Of a DNA stretch of 64,000 nucleotides, positions 54,821-64,000 are shown in pieces. Numbering within the stretch: the first letter of the stretch is position 1; each line of letters starts with the position of its first letter. The stretch is from Auricularia sp. M13 (lineage: Eukaryota > Basidiomycota > Agaricomycetes > Auriculariales > Auriculariaceae). The position numbers and the translations under genes are program-made. The notes beneath the pieces were generated by a model. The model was not told the DNA's origin and did not search any database. It saw nothing but the letters and a program-made list of their open reading frames with translations. The stretch is taken from positions 558,001 to 622,000 of the forward strand of contig CM073200.1 in NCBI GenBank assembly GCA_037042915.1, given 5' to 3'.

Positions 54821-57296
54821 CTATTGCTGTGGTGCAGCCCCCCACGCATCGCGCCCGACAAGCACGATGTCGTCGATGATCTTGCCGAACTCCGTCCGCT
54901 TGTACGTCCGTATGCGCTCGCCGTACTCCGAGATGTCGTACACGCGGAAGCGGCGGTCGTACCCCAGCCGGCCGTAGCCCGCATACGAGCTGCGAGCAGT
55001 CAGTCATCGGGAACCCATTGAGAAAGCGAAGATGAGAGACGCACCCTCCGCCGCCAAAGCAGAACCAGATCCCCTTCACTCTCCGGCAATTATCCGTGAC
55101 TACCAAAGATCATGAGCAGTGGGCGCATGCTACCGTGACGCTCGATCCTGAAGCATGACGCACCATGATGATGCCCATTCCCAATGACCTTGACCTCGGA
55201 CCCCCCATGCGAGCTCTCGCGCGCAGTAAGCAGCGCCTTCTCGAAGAACCCAGCATTCTTCTTACTCCCGCCCGGCGAGTCGAACTGGGTGCCAATATCA
55301 AGCGGCGCGCCCGTCTGCGGGTCGACGTCTGCCGGACTGAACGTCTCCGGACTGGACATGGGCATGAGCATTTCGTCTTCCCCACAGCCCATAGATAAAG
55401 GCAGACGCACATGGGGATGTGGTAGAACATGAGCGCGTTAGGCTTAGCCAACGTCTGCGGCGGCTCGGCGGGCTTCTTGTCCTTCGACTTCGCCCTTGCG
55501 CGTGCGCGCGCCCCGATCCCGATCCCGATGTCGAATTTGAGGTCGGCCGCGCCGTCCGGCCTGTGCGGCCGCATGATGGGCTTGATTTTCGCGCTCTCCT
55601 CGAGGAACCAGTCAATCTGGCGCTGGCGGCACGTCAGCAGGCCGACGCAGCAGGCTGGGCTCTACGACGCACCTCTCGTATGTAGTCGTAATCCGTAATC
55701 TGCTCGAACGGGCCGAATTTGGCCTTGATGTAGCCTCCTGAATCCAGGAAATACAGCGTTAGAAGGTGCGTGGCGGACCTGTGTGACCGTTCAGAAAACG
55801 TGTCTGAAGCACGGATGCGACGTACGGATCGCTGCTGCGAATCTTGAGCACCTGTAACAACGGTATAAATAACGCATGCAAGAGAAATCGTAAACACTTA
55901 CATAGTTGCCCGCGCCGTCAACATCCTCAGGACCGACCATGGACACGGAGTACGGCATCTGGGAGATGTACTGCATAATCTCCCTGCGGTTCAAGTCCTC
56001 TTCATCGTCGTGGTTGCCGATGATCGCCGCCCACGGTATGCGCCGCTTGATCACTTCGCGCGCAAACTTCGCGATGACGCTCTTCGAGTCCCACGACGTG
56101 CCCTGGCCGTTGAGCTGGTCGCCGGTGAACACGACGAGGTCCGGCGCCTCCGCGTCGAGCGTGCGCGCGAGCAGCTCCGCGGTCATCTCGTCCGCGTTCG
56201 TGCACGGCGTCAGCGACACGTCGCGGCACGAGCTCCGGCCCGTGCTGAAGTGCAGGTCGGCCACCTGCAGGATTTTGTACGCGCCGTTGCGCTCCGGCGC
56301 GAAATGCAGCGGCGGGACGCGCGGGAGGGCTGCAAATCGCACGCAAAGTCAGCTAGCCATGTTGCGCGCGCGCGGAGTGATTCGACGGACGTTTGGCTGG
56401 TCCGCGGCGGTAAGTAATATGCACGGGGCCATCCTTGCCCTTTCCCTCCGTGACTGGTGGTGAGACCTTCTGGAAGCCGTACCATGCTGGCCCGTCGCCG
56501 TAGAGTACGTCTATTTCGGTGATTATGTTGCTCGTGGCATTGGCGTTCTGGTATTCCTGCAGCGTGGGCCCAATCTTGTACCAGAGGTACAGACCGGGTG
56601 TCCCAGGCACGCCGTATCGTAACGAAGTCGATGCTTTGTGCCATTTAGACCGTTCGTCGAGGTCGCGCTCGCCACCGGCGGGTAATAACTTGATGTCCGT
56701 TATAAGGGGAACGTCGAACCGACGTGTTCTTCTGTAATATAGGTTCTGGATGGCATTTTCAACGAGTTGTCAGTGCACTGAGTCGGAAGACAGCTTACAA
56801 GCCACCAGAAACCGGCTTTCGTGTTCAAGTCGCGCTCGACGCGTACCCACTGGCCGCCGCGTTGGAACTCCTCGCTCCAGGACGCCTTGGGCGTGCAGAA
56901 GTCCGTTAAGTGCGGCGGGAACATGCATCCAGCGACGGCAATTTCGCTGAGGCCAGTGTTATGCGGCAGCAGCGGATTCCACTTGTCCAGCGGCAGCTCA
57001 GCAGCGGTCGTATCGTCTGGCTTGGACGTCTGGGCGTCCCACCAGTGAGGCGAGTTCACCGCGCCGAGCTCGTCGTCCAGAGGCAGGCCCAGGTCGTCCG
57101 GGCCCGTCTGTGCTATAGCAGACTGCGCAACGAGCTCCCAGGACTGCCAGCCGAGGCGCTGGAAGGCGCCCGGGCCCACGCTGGGCTGGTTGAGCACGAA
57201 GACGTAGGCGAGGAGCGTGGAGAAGAGCGCGACGGTGCCGAGCGGCGCGACCCAGGAGCGCAGCGGCCGCGCGACCAGGTCCGGAAGTGCGGGCAT
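54821..57296 (-). CDS. DCR2: Dcr2-like calcineurin-type metallophosphoesterase
   Basis: Nine exons, complement of 54821..54989, 55045..55099, 55164..55351, 55411..55622, 55673..55778, 55826..55851, 55902..56329, 56391..56745 and 56799..57296, give 678 residues. The membrane segment at about residues 10-37 (WVAPLGTVALFSTLLAYVFV) suggests a type II membrane protein. The metallophosphoesterase motifs are in order: ADLHFSTG (D-x-H), FTGDQLNG, IIGNHDDEE, YHIPIPE (metal histidine) and GNGHHH (G-H-x-H). Yeast Dcr2 is a phosphatase linked to Sic1 and Ire1 dephosphorylation. Exon 4 is only 26 bases. I start at the ATG at 57296; an in-frame ATG at 57398 would add 34 residues before the membrane segment. 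Confidence 0.88.
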
Positions 57297-58603
57297 CTGG
57301 GACAAGACAGCGTCGGCAAAGCGCCGGTCCGCGACCAACTGCCAGAGCCCAACGGTCGACAGCCGACACAGCGAGCAGAGCCGTCTCTTGTGCGCCATAC
57401 GAGCTAAAGCTCGAAAGGATTGGCAGGCTCAGGCGCAGCGCAGCGGCGGGCAGGTTATGCCACGTGCCGTCCTGGGTCGGAGGCGAAGTCAGAAGTGCCG
57501 ATGTACTTCCGCTCGTGGCAAACCTTGGCCAGCCTCTTGAGGAAATAGCGTCTGGGTTGTATATACGGTGTTGTATTCTCTGAGGGATCCATATGACAGG
57601 TTCTCAAGCGACACTCAGTCCGTCTTTCTCAATTCATCTACTTTCCGACGTTTTCATGCATCCACCACAGTAAATGAGGATTTATGCGACTTGAGCTAAA
57701 AGTTACTCCCTGTCTCCGCATGGAAATACTCTCTGTCTCTGCCCTGGTCGCGGTGCTGCGGAACGTTCCGTCGCGGCAGGCACGCGCACGTGGCAAATTG
57801 AAACCGCAGTTCCACTTGCAGATCGGCCCTGTCGATCTTTACGTCGTCAAGGTTCGATCCTGCAACGCTGCTCGGTGGTCAGTACTCAATCTTCGCCATA
57901 CTACCATGTAAGCAGTACATCTCTGGATATCGCATCTCTGGCGATGGTCGGATCATCTTGGCCACGGAGTGCAAATGCCCCTGGATCTGAGGTGCCCGTT
58001 GTCTGCCAGTGGACAAAGCAATGCTGTCTGGCTGCGATTGAAGGAAATCTGTGTGGGCTCTTCGTACAGGTTCACAACTAGCTTTCGCCATCGGCTGCCG
58101 CTGGGAGTCGCTAATCCGGGTTCCAACGCGCGCGACCTAGAGCTCCGAGTCCATGTGCTTGTGAGTACTCTACGGCAAGCATATTATAGGACCGGGGCTC
58201 GGAGGGAGCTCAGAGGCCTAAGTTGGTGACAGATGACAAAGACCCGGCGATATTACCCTGGCACCCTGATGTCAAAGTGCACGATACCGTACAACCAGCG
58301 TACTACAACAAGTCCGAGTCATCACAAAGTTGTTAAGAGAGCCCTCTTGTGGAGAATAAGAGTGCCGCCCAAGTGCAAAGTTCGAGCGCACACATCGACG
58401 AGACGGCAACACATGGGCCACGATCGCGCACAACTCGTCTAATATTCTCTGAGACTTTCAAGTTGTCCACCGGCGCCGGCGAATGCCAGATAGATCAGAA
58501 ACGGGAGCCCAAAAAAGGAGCGAGCGGGTCTCCGCTTCATGATCAGGTCCACTTGCTGTCAGTGAGTGAATCGCCGGTCAGGCCAGGCATAGATTCGCCA
58601 TAG
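57297..58603. other. Intergenic, no gene identified
   Basis: About 1.3 kb between the Dcr2-like gene and the small secreted peptide gene. A tRNA-like T-arm word GGTTCGATCC at about 57848 lacks a matching A-box and acceptor stem. Nothing else recognised. Confidence 0.4.
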
Positions 58604-58610
58604 TATAAAG
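58604..58610 (+). promoter_or_regulatory. TATA box for the 43-residue secreted peptide
   Basis: TATAAAG about 65 bases before the ATG at 58673. Confidence 0.5.
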
Positions 58611-58672
58611 CCTGAGCCCCGGTCGCCCCATTCATCTCATAGCGAATCAGCCCACCAGCCATTTCCTCGACT

Positions 58673-58867
58673 ATGCAGCTCCCCGTCACCCTCGCCCTCC
58701 TGTCCTTCCTCGGCCTCGCGTCCGCAGCCGCGCTCATCGAGCGCCAGGCGTGCTGCGCGCCGTGTGACGATTCGTGCGGAAGTGAGTACTAACAGCGGGT
58801 GTAGAATCTCAGCCGGAGAGAACGCTGACGGCGTTCTCGCGCAGAGCCCATTCGATTCTGCTGCTGA
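58673..58867 (+). CDS. Tiny secreted cysteine-rich peptide
   Basis: Two exons, 58673..58781 and 58845..58867, give 43 residues. The first 20 residues are a textbook signal peptide (LPVTLALLSFLGLASA). The mature part contains a dibasic-free IERQA stretch followed by six cysteines in CC-x2-C-x3-C-x5-CC spacing. The 63-base intron has a GTGAGT donor and a CTGAC branch site, and it splits the codon before KPIRFCC. A TATA box precedes it. No family is recognised. Size and cysteines make a secreted effector-like, antimicrobial or signalling peptide possible, but that is inference. The gene is easily missed because it is far below usual length cut-offs. Confidence 0.6.
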
Positions 58868-59171
58868 GCGCTGCGCGTCGAAAGAAACACCGGAACTGAA
58901 GGTTGTTGAGTTCAGGCTTCGGGAGCTGGTGACCATGTAATGTACGATATGTGCTGCCAGATAGCCAAGGGTCTCGAGCCAGTTGATGTGCAGGGAATAT
59001 GAAATTCGTGGGTGCCAGTCACAGCAGAGTGCAGCATATCACTCTAGAAGACGGTCGGGAGAACGGAAGTGAGAAGCCACCGTGGCCTAAGCTCTTGACG
59101 AAGTGTAAAGCCCGTCGTTGAAGACACGAGACTTGAGCACAGCGCCCCTTCTAATTGTTCAGTCCAAACGA
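58868..59171. other. Intergenic, nothing seen
   Basis: About 300 bases between convergent genes; no gene recognised. Confidence 0.4.
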
Positions 59172-60242
59172 TTAAATACTGTGCGCAGCGCCGGCGCGCA
59201 CGCGCTCGCGCTCTTGGAGAAGGTCCTTGCCCCATTGCCGGACTTCGGGATGCTTGATCGACGGAATGCTGCTATCGTAGAACTCTTGCAACTTCGTAGC
59301 ATCGTGCCGTTTCTCGTATTCGCTCGCTGCGCCGAAAACATAAGTCAGAACGGAGGTGCAGACCACCCCGGACCGGAAGGGCTAACCCTGTAGTGCCATC
59401 TCAAGCCTGTCTAAATCTGCAGGTATAAGCATCAAGGAGGCATAGGACGTGAGTAGACGAACCTTTGACGAACTGGGCTTCCGGCGTCTTTTGGTCCTCA
59501 TACTCCTGCAGGTGCGACGCGTTCAATACTCGTACTTAGGTCCAACACGCGACAGATGCCTGATTCACCTGCCATAGCGCGTGGATGCGCTGTCCCGCGG
59601 GACTGTCGTGGAACATCTCGTGCACGAAGTTCTGCATTGCTTCCTGGGTGGCCGTCAGCGGTTTTCAGTCGAACTCAATCGCACTGAGCTGACCGCCTCG
59701 AGTCTCCGTTTCTCGGTCTTGGAGATAGCTTCGTGCGGCGTGATGTCGCCCACTTGCGCCTCGGCGAGGTCGTGGACGAGCGCGAGCATTACACATCTGC
59801 CAGCAGAGCGTTAGTTCAGTGAGCTGGTTATCGGAGGTACTCGTGACAGTGGCCGTACTTGGACACGTCCAACGAGGTATCGCTGGTACACATGGCCAGT
59901 ATACCCATGCGATACATATGGTCGCTGATACTGCACAATCGTGAGCTCGGTACACTGAAGCGACGCCGAACACACCTCTCGGCATCAGGGATCTGGAGGA
60001 CACCGATATGACATGAACATCGGAGGTCATCGGGGCGACTTCAATTGACCTTCTTGACCACCCATCCCGTCCGTTTTTGCGTCTGCGCATGCCCAGTCAT
60101 TGTGAGCGCGCCGCCTCGATTTCTGAGCTAGAAACCCGACCTTCAGGCGCTCAAGGATATGGAAGAATGCGAGCATGTCTTGCGATGAACTTCCTGAAGC
60201 GCGGTATAGCGGCGGGAATGCACGCGGCGCTGATTCGGCCAT
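59172..60242 (-). CDS. HD-domain 5'-deoxynucleotidase (HDDC2/YfbR-like)
   Basis: Nine exons, complement of 59172..59326, 59387..59416, 59463..59505, 59569..59643, 59694..59796, 59859..59930, 59976..59992, 60050..60082 and 60141..60242, give 209 residues. HDDC2 proteins dephosphorylate deoxynucleoside monophosphates. Metal-binding motifs are ISDHMYRM (H55) and LALVHDLAE (H83, D84), with [14 protein letters not shown] near the C-terminus. [18 protein letters not shown] is the family's N-terminal helix. Nine exons in 1.07 kb, two of them only 17 and 30 bases, is very fragmented, yet phases match throughout and the length is normal for the family. Confidence 0.9.
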
Positions 60243-60673
60243 GATACTGTTACTGTAGGTTGACAGGTTAGGAGAGTGAATTCGTTCTCCGTCGATCGCT
60301 CTCTTCCCGTTCGTCGCTCAAAACTTGAAGGCCGTCAACGCGCTGCTAGTACTTGTTTCAGTGTCTGGCAGGAATGAACTGTATTAGATGGCGGTTTTGG
60401 AAGCTGGGTCTCTGGGCAATTGGTCTGCAGTGCTCCTGAATGAGTCTGAATCCGTGAGCGCGCGGCGCGCTGGCTGCTCCGTTTCTCGTTCAACCGACGC
60501 GGCTACGCCCTGTACGTGAGCGTGGTATCGTTTCAGAAGCGACTGGGATCGGTCTGGTCTTGGATTAGCCTTCCGCCCCGCCCGCCCGCACCCCTAATCT
60601 CTGGCCAGCCCGTCTTGCAACGCGTCGCATCCGAGACTCGGTCCGTCTGGAAATCCACGCTCGTTCGGAACTG
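60243..60673. other. Intergenic, divergent promoter region
   Basis: About 430 bases between divergent genes; it should hold the HDDC2-like promoter. Nothing specific recognised besides the TATA box listed next. Confidence 0.4.
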
Positions 60674-60680
60674 TATAAAG
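60674..60680 (+). promoter_or_regulatory. TATA box
   Basis: TATAAAG about 110 bases before the ATG at 60786. Confidence 0.5.
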
Positions 60681-60785
60681 GCTTGCGACGACGGGCCGTA
60701 TCCAGCATCAGCATTCACCAGCTACAGCATCCAGTTACCTCTCCAGCCTTTCCCATCCTCCCAACCGCCAGCCAAGCCGCGCGCC

Positions 60786-61583
60786 ATGTCGTCATTCCAG
60801 CAGCCGCCCGCCCGCTCGATCTTTGAGGTGCTCCGCCGCTTGATGCCCGAGCGCCGCACCTACAGCGCCTCGCAAACGCGCGTGCTCGTGCTCGGCCTCC
60901 TGGCCTTCGTCACGCTCGCGTCGACGACCCTCGTCCTGCACGCCTGGCTCTTCGCGCCCGCGCACCCAGTGTACTACCACCGCCAGCAGCACACGTATCA
61001 CCACCGGCTCTCGCAACACCACCGCGCAGGCGTGCCCGCGACGCGCCCTCCGCCCGCGCACTCCAAATACACCTTCGCGCAGCACCCCGGCGCGGAGCTC
61101 GGCGCGCTGGTCAACTTCCTGGCGGCGCTGCCGAGCAACGCGCTCCCGCCAAGCGTGAACCCGCACGCGTACATCGACCCGGACCTCGTGCTGGACTTCG
61201 AGCCGCGCAGCGCGGACGACGCGGAGGTGGACGCGCTCGTCGAGGACGCGTGGATGCGCAACCCGGTCGTCATCTTCTCCGAGCTGCACTCGACCGCGGC
61301 GCCCGCGAGCCGCGAGATTAAGGGCATCTTCGACGCCATGAACCTGCGCCCCGCCCCGACCGTCTTCGAGCTCGACCAGCGCGTCGACGCCGCCGTCCTG
61401 CGCCCACTCCTCCAGCGCCTCACGCGCGGCGCGCAGCTGCCCGTAGCGCTCGTTGGAGGCCGCCCCATCACCCTCAACGAGCTGCGCACCGAAGACCAGT
61501 CTGGCGCCCTGCCGGACCGTGTCTCGCGCGCTGGCGCCGTCATTAACGGCGCCAAAATCCGCCGCCGCGCGTATTACTATTGA
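60786..61583 (+). CDS. Membrane-anchored glutaredoxin-like protein lacking cysteine
   Basis: A single exon of 265 residues. A transmembrane segment at about 33-57 (VLVLGLLAFVTLASTTLVLHAW) follows a short cytoplasmic N-terminus, then a His-rich linker (YYHRQQHTYHHRLSQHH). From about residue 155 the fold resembles the Golgi/ER glutaredoxins Grx6/Grx7: NPVVIFSELHSTAAPASREIK (where the family has FSK-x-x-C-P-x-S), VFELDQR and LPVALVGGRPI (where the family has VPNVFVGG). The catalytic cysteine is replaced (SELHST for SKxxCP), and the whole protein contains no cysteine. Redox activity by the usual mechanism is therefore excluded; a structural or glutathione-independent role is possible. I use the ATG at 60786, which lies after the TATA box and opens on the conserved-looking part; the frame extends upstream without motif. 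Confidence 0.7.
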   Translation: MSSFQQPPARSIFEVLRRLMPERRTYSASQTRVLVLGLLAFVTLASTTLVLHAWLFAPAHPVYYHRQQHTYHHRLSQHHRAGVPATRPPPAHSKYTFAQHPGAELGALVNFLAALPSNALPPSVNPHAYIDPDLVLDFEPRSADDAEVDALVEDAWMRNPVVIFSELHSTAAPASREIKGIFDAMNLRPAPTVFELDQRVDAAVLRPLLQRLTRGAQLPVALVGGRPITLNELRTEDQSGALPDRVSRAGAVINGAKIRRRAYYY

Positions 61584-61885
61584 GTTTTCGCAACATATAC
61601 ATCGCTATCGCTCAGCACTGCCTCGCAATGGACTAATCGGATGGAATGGATGGCTGCTTTGTATTTGTACAGCGCTGTGATTACTACATAGTTGGATGAA
61701 AGTATAATATGATTATCCCGTGTCATAAACAAGATCTGACTTCAAGCCAAGCGTCGTCTTCAAGGGACTGAGCCCTGGGCCGTGGAAAACAGTGCCGGGG
61801 ATTGAAGTACTGAAGACGTGAGAGAAGTACAGCCAATAGGTAGAAGGATTTGTGCAATTCCCTCCGCAGACCCCGCGGACGCAAG
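61584..61885. other. Intergenic, nothing seen
   Basis: About 300 bases; no gene recognised. Confidence 0.4.
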
Positions 61886-62255
61886 ACTGCAAGTGGCACT
61901 CCCTCACAGACCACGGTCATCTCACCAGGTAAGCACGAAGGGGGGTTGCTGGAGGTGGCGTCGAAAAGGTGAAATTTTTGAAGCGTTTGCATGAACGGAC
62001 TCGCGATGCGGAACCGGACGCAAGACGTGTTTCGGTCAACTCCGTCGCTTTGACTGCCACCGCCATGGTGAACTGCAAGCTGTTTTGTGGACCGGTGAAT
62101 CTTTGAAGGAGCGTCAGGGTTATGCGGAGATCCCTTGAGGGGCATTCTTGGTAGGCTGAAAGGTCTTCCAATAATGTACTAAGCCGTCGACGCCCAACAG
62201 TGGCTTTTTTGTCGTCACCGCGATTATCCGTGCTGGAACGTCGGGCGCGGCTAGG
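61886..62255. repeat. Dispersed ~360-bp repeat, copy 2
   Basis: Inverted relative to copy 1 at 51587-51947. The two copies differ by scattered substitutions and a few small indels (for example an insertion near the sequence matching 51830-51850), so the duplication or insertion is not very recent. Confidence 0.7.
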
Positions 62256-62587
62256 TGATCCCGTGTGCGTTTCATCATAGACGCAGCTAACGTTTCGGCC
62301 GTCGGGGCAGCGCTAGGGTTGGCGCGCGGTTACTCCTGATCTCTGCTGGGTCAGCGATCGATAAACTGCTCGATATTTACGCTGCTCTGAGGCCGCATAA
62401 ACCTACCATTCAGCTCTTGCAACTTGCAGATATCCAGTCCTCTTCGATGTCTAAGCACCGTGACCGCAAGTGTAGCGCTGTCTGCCTCGGCGCATCCCGT
62501 TGCCATGCTTGGACTCAGCCACGAACGAGATCACTGGCATCAGCGCTCCTTTTGCAATGATGACCGCAATGGCGATGCACTGAATCG

Positions 62588-62594
62588 TATAAAA
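62588..62594 (+). promoter_or_regulatory. TATA box
   Basis: TATAAAA about 110 bases before the ATG at 62702; a CT-rich leader follows. Confidence 0.5.
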
Positions 62595-62701
62595 GCACTG
62601 GACGTGATGTTGAGCCCGGACCCCACTTCAGCTTCAACTTCGAGCTTTTTGCTTCGTTCTTATTCTTCGCGCACCTTTTCGCTTCAACTGTCTGCACAAC
62701 C

Positions 62702-63361
62702 ATGATCTTCACACTGCTCTCCGCCGCCGCCATGGCTGCTGTAGCTAAGGCGCAGCTCGCGCCGTCCGGCAGCGTCTCCGTGACGCCGCACGACATGTAC
62801 TCGAGCTCGATCGGCGCGCTCGGCTGCAAGCTGAACACCAACCGCATCGCGTACTGGCCCGCGGTCCCTGGCTGCGACAACCTGTGCATCAAGCTCACGT
62901 ACCAGGACCGCACTCTCAACGTCCTGCACGTTGACACGTCCGGCGGCGCGTACGACATCAGCTACGACGCGTGGAACTACCTCGGCTTCGGCGTCGACGC
63001 GCAGACGCAGCCGTGGCAGGGCGGAGGCATCCAGATGGACTACGAGATCGTCGGCATGGACCAATGCGCCGACATCCTCGCGCCGGCGAACGGCAAGCTC
63101 GGCCTGACCGCCGCGAACAGCATGAACTACGTCGCCGCGTGCTTCGGCCAGCCCGACAGCTGGGTCGCCAAGAACTACCAGCTCTACAACATCCTCAACC
63201 CGGTCTGCACTTGGGGTTTCGATGAGGAGTGCACTGTCGACCTCGCGGCCGGCCAGAACCAGCCCACGTGCCCTAACATTCTTGGCCTGACGGCCCCGCT
63301 CACCACCGCCCCGGTGTACAACATCCAGTACGGCACCGGCCAGCTGGTGTTGGCGCAGTAG
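62702..63361 (+). CDS. Conserved secreted fungal protein, function unknown
   Basis: A single exon of 219 residues with a signal peptide (about residues 1-17, ending AKAQ). The mature protein has conserved-looking blocks GALGCKLNTNRIAYWP, CDNLCIKLTY, HVDTSGGAYDISYDAWNYL, ADILAPANGKLGLTAANSMN, DSWVAKNYQLYN and CPNILGLTAPLTTAPVYNI. Cysteines occur in pairs likely to form disulfides. From memory this is a widespread secreted family in ascomycetes and basidiomycetes that lacks a described activity; the SGGAYDIS motif recalls double-psi barrel proteins, but I would not assign that without a structure search. The gene is intact, TATA-driven and strongly GC3-biased, as highly expressed secreted proteins are. 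Confidence 0.75.
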   Translation: MIFTLLSAAAMAAVAKAQLAPSGSVSVTPHDMYSSSIGALGCKLNTNRIAYWPAVPGCDNLCIKLTYQDRTLNVLHVDTSGGAYDISYDAWNYLGFGVDAQTQPWQGGGIQMDYEIVGMDQCADILAPANGKLGLTAANSMNYVAACFGQPDSWVAKNYQLYNILNPVCTWGFDEECTVDLAAGQNQPTCPNILGLTAPLTTAPVYNIQYGTGQLVLAQ

Positions 63362-63535
63362 GGTCTCGGCGGCGAGAGCGATGCTACCATCATGGTATCC
63401 CGTTGTGCAACTTTGTTGACTGTAACGGTGTTATTTTTTAACTTATATTTTGCAATCTGAACCAGTCCTCTTGATATGTTGTCCTGCCCTTCAGCTCCTT
63501 GGTCGCGAATGTATTGGATCTGGAGCTCAAACGCT

Positions 63536-64000
63536 CTATACACTTCTTCGGAATCCTGCGCCTCCGTTTGGACCAGAGATCTGCCATCTCGGCAAGGCAG
63601 GGAGACGGGCGGCGAGGGAGCCCCAGACGGTGTCGCGGACCCAACCGTCGTTCTTCGCTGCGAGCGAACGGAAACAGGATCCTGCACCTCCCTCGGTTGT
63701 GAAAGCAAATGTCATGTCGGTTGCCCCGGAGCCGTTGATTGCGTGGCGAAGAACAGGCCAGTCGTCCATGTTGATCTAGTCGATGGTCGGATAGATGAGC
63801 AAACACCCCAGAGCACAAGCAGATGCTTTATAAGACGCTCACCCAGCCTTTGGCGTGCTGTTCACTGTGGATGAGCGCGTATGGCTCAAAAGGCGAGTTG
63901 AATGCGCGAGTATGGGTCTGGTTGATGCTGGATCCATAACCGCCTTGAACGTTCCAGAGTTTAGAGGAAGGGCGACTGAGACTAGGCTGTTCCGCACTCA
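63536..64000 (-). CDS. 3' end of a gene running off the right edge
   Basis: On the minus strand an open frame from the window edge reads LWNVQGGYGSSINQTHTRAF and ...ALIHSEQHAKGW, then a GTGAGC donor at about 63872. An intron to about 63776 leads to INMDDWPVLRHAINGSGATD and MTFAFTTEGGAG..., continuing to a stop at 63536. An alternative splice near 63700 would lead instead to DSEEVYRAFELQIQYIRDQG, ending about 63440. The sequence has the look of real coding DNA (aromatic-rich, enzyme-like) but I cannot name the family. A TATAAAG on the minus strand near 63828 could alternatively serve a short gene starting at the ATG at 63769. Confidence 0.4.

Noticed and set aside
57840-57862. A tRNA-like T-arm word GGTTCGATCC
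   Set aside because: No A-box at the right distance and no complementary acceptor stem could be found.
63184-63708. A 174-codon minus-strand frame overlapping the secreted-protein gene
   Set aside because: Its left half is antisense to the well-supported gene at 62702-63361; only the part right of about 63440 might be an exon of the edge gene.
1-64000. CRISPR arrays, prokaryotic operons or prophage
   Set aside because: No regularly spaced direct repeats were seen, and gene structure with many introns is eukaryotic.

Overview
This is a stretch of fungal nuclear genome, most probably from a basidiomycete of the Agaricomycetes. The basis is gene structure and family content: genes are cut by many short introns (mostly 45-75 bases, GT...AG, often with GTGCGT/GTACGT donors and a CTAAY/CTGAC branch point), there are no operons or Shine-Dalgarno sites, TATA boxes lie 60-130 bases before several start codons, and the proteins are fungal or eukaryotic (Sec72, HGH1, Cax4, Dcr2, GH89, fungal ATIC). 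All exon coordinates were worked out by hand from splice signals, frame continuity and comparison of paralogues; every multi-exon model given as a full join has a length divisible by three.

Layout. 0.5-2.3 kb: an App1-type phosphatidate phosphatase-like gene. 2.6-4.05 kb: a tandem pair of small secreted cysteine-repeat proteins. 5.3-6.9 kb: two divergent cupin genes. 7.6-15 kb: two intact PP2C phosphatase genes in opposite orientation; between them lies a 475-bp inverted duplication of PP2C upstream DNA carrying a hAT-like MITE with an 8-bp target duplication, a TA-flanked inverted-repeat element, and a captured App1 fragment. 15.1-16.6 kb: an F-box protein. 17-19.2 kb: the second App1 gene, inverted relative to the first. 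19.6-21.3 kb: a trypsin-fold peptidase-like gene whose inverted paralogue is at 32.7-34.4 kb. 21.6-31.3 kb: a conserved core (ATIC of purine synthesis, a small unknown protein, a 70-residue protein, the dolichyl-diphosphatase Cax4, HGH1 and Sec72).

31.3-39 kb is gene-poor: diverged repeats, a duplicated fragment of the Sec72 first exon, a four-TM protein gene that appears to lack a splice acceptor, and a Tc1/mariner-like MITE. 39.1-46 kb holds two neighbouring large genes with the same P-loop ATPase plus C-terminal nuclease-like architecture, resembling fungal Crinkler/RHS-type effector proteins; one keeps the Q-x-K nuclease motif and the other has lost it. 46.3-49.7 kb: a degenerate dihydroorotate dehydrogenase-like fragment and a GH89 alpha-N-acetylglucosaminidase gene with reading-frame damage. 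49.7-52.3 kb is repeat-bearing and gene-empty.

52.4-64 kb: an unknown 280-residue protein, an extended SDR/epimerase, a Dcr2-like metallophosphatase, a 43-residue secreted cysteine-rich peptide, an HDDC2-type nucleotidase, a membrane-anchored glutaredoxin-like protein with no cysteine at all, a conserved secreted fungal protein, and the 3' end of a gene that runs off the right edge.

The window's main theme is local duplication: App1, PP2C and the peptidase each occur as inverted pairs, the secreted cysteine-repeat and ATPase-nuclease genes as tandem pairs, and Sec72 and App1 also left broken partial copies. Conserved housekeeping genes sit between these blocks.
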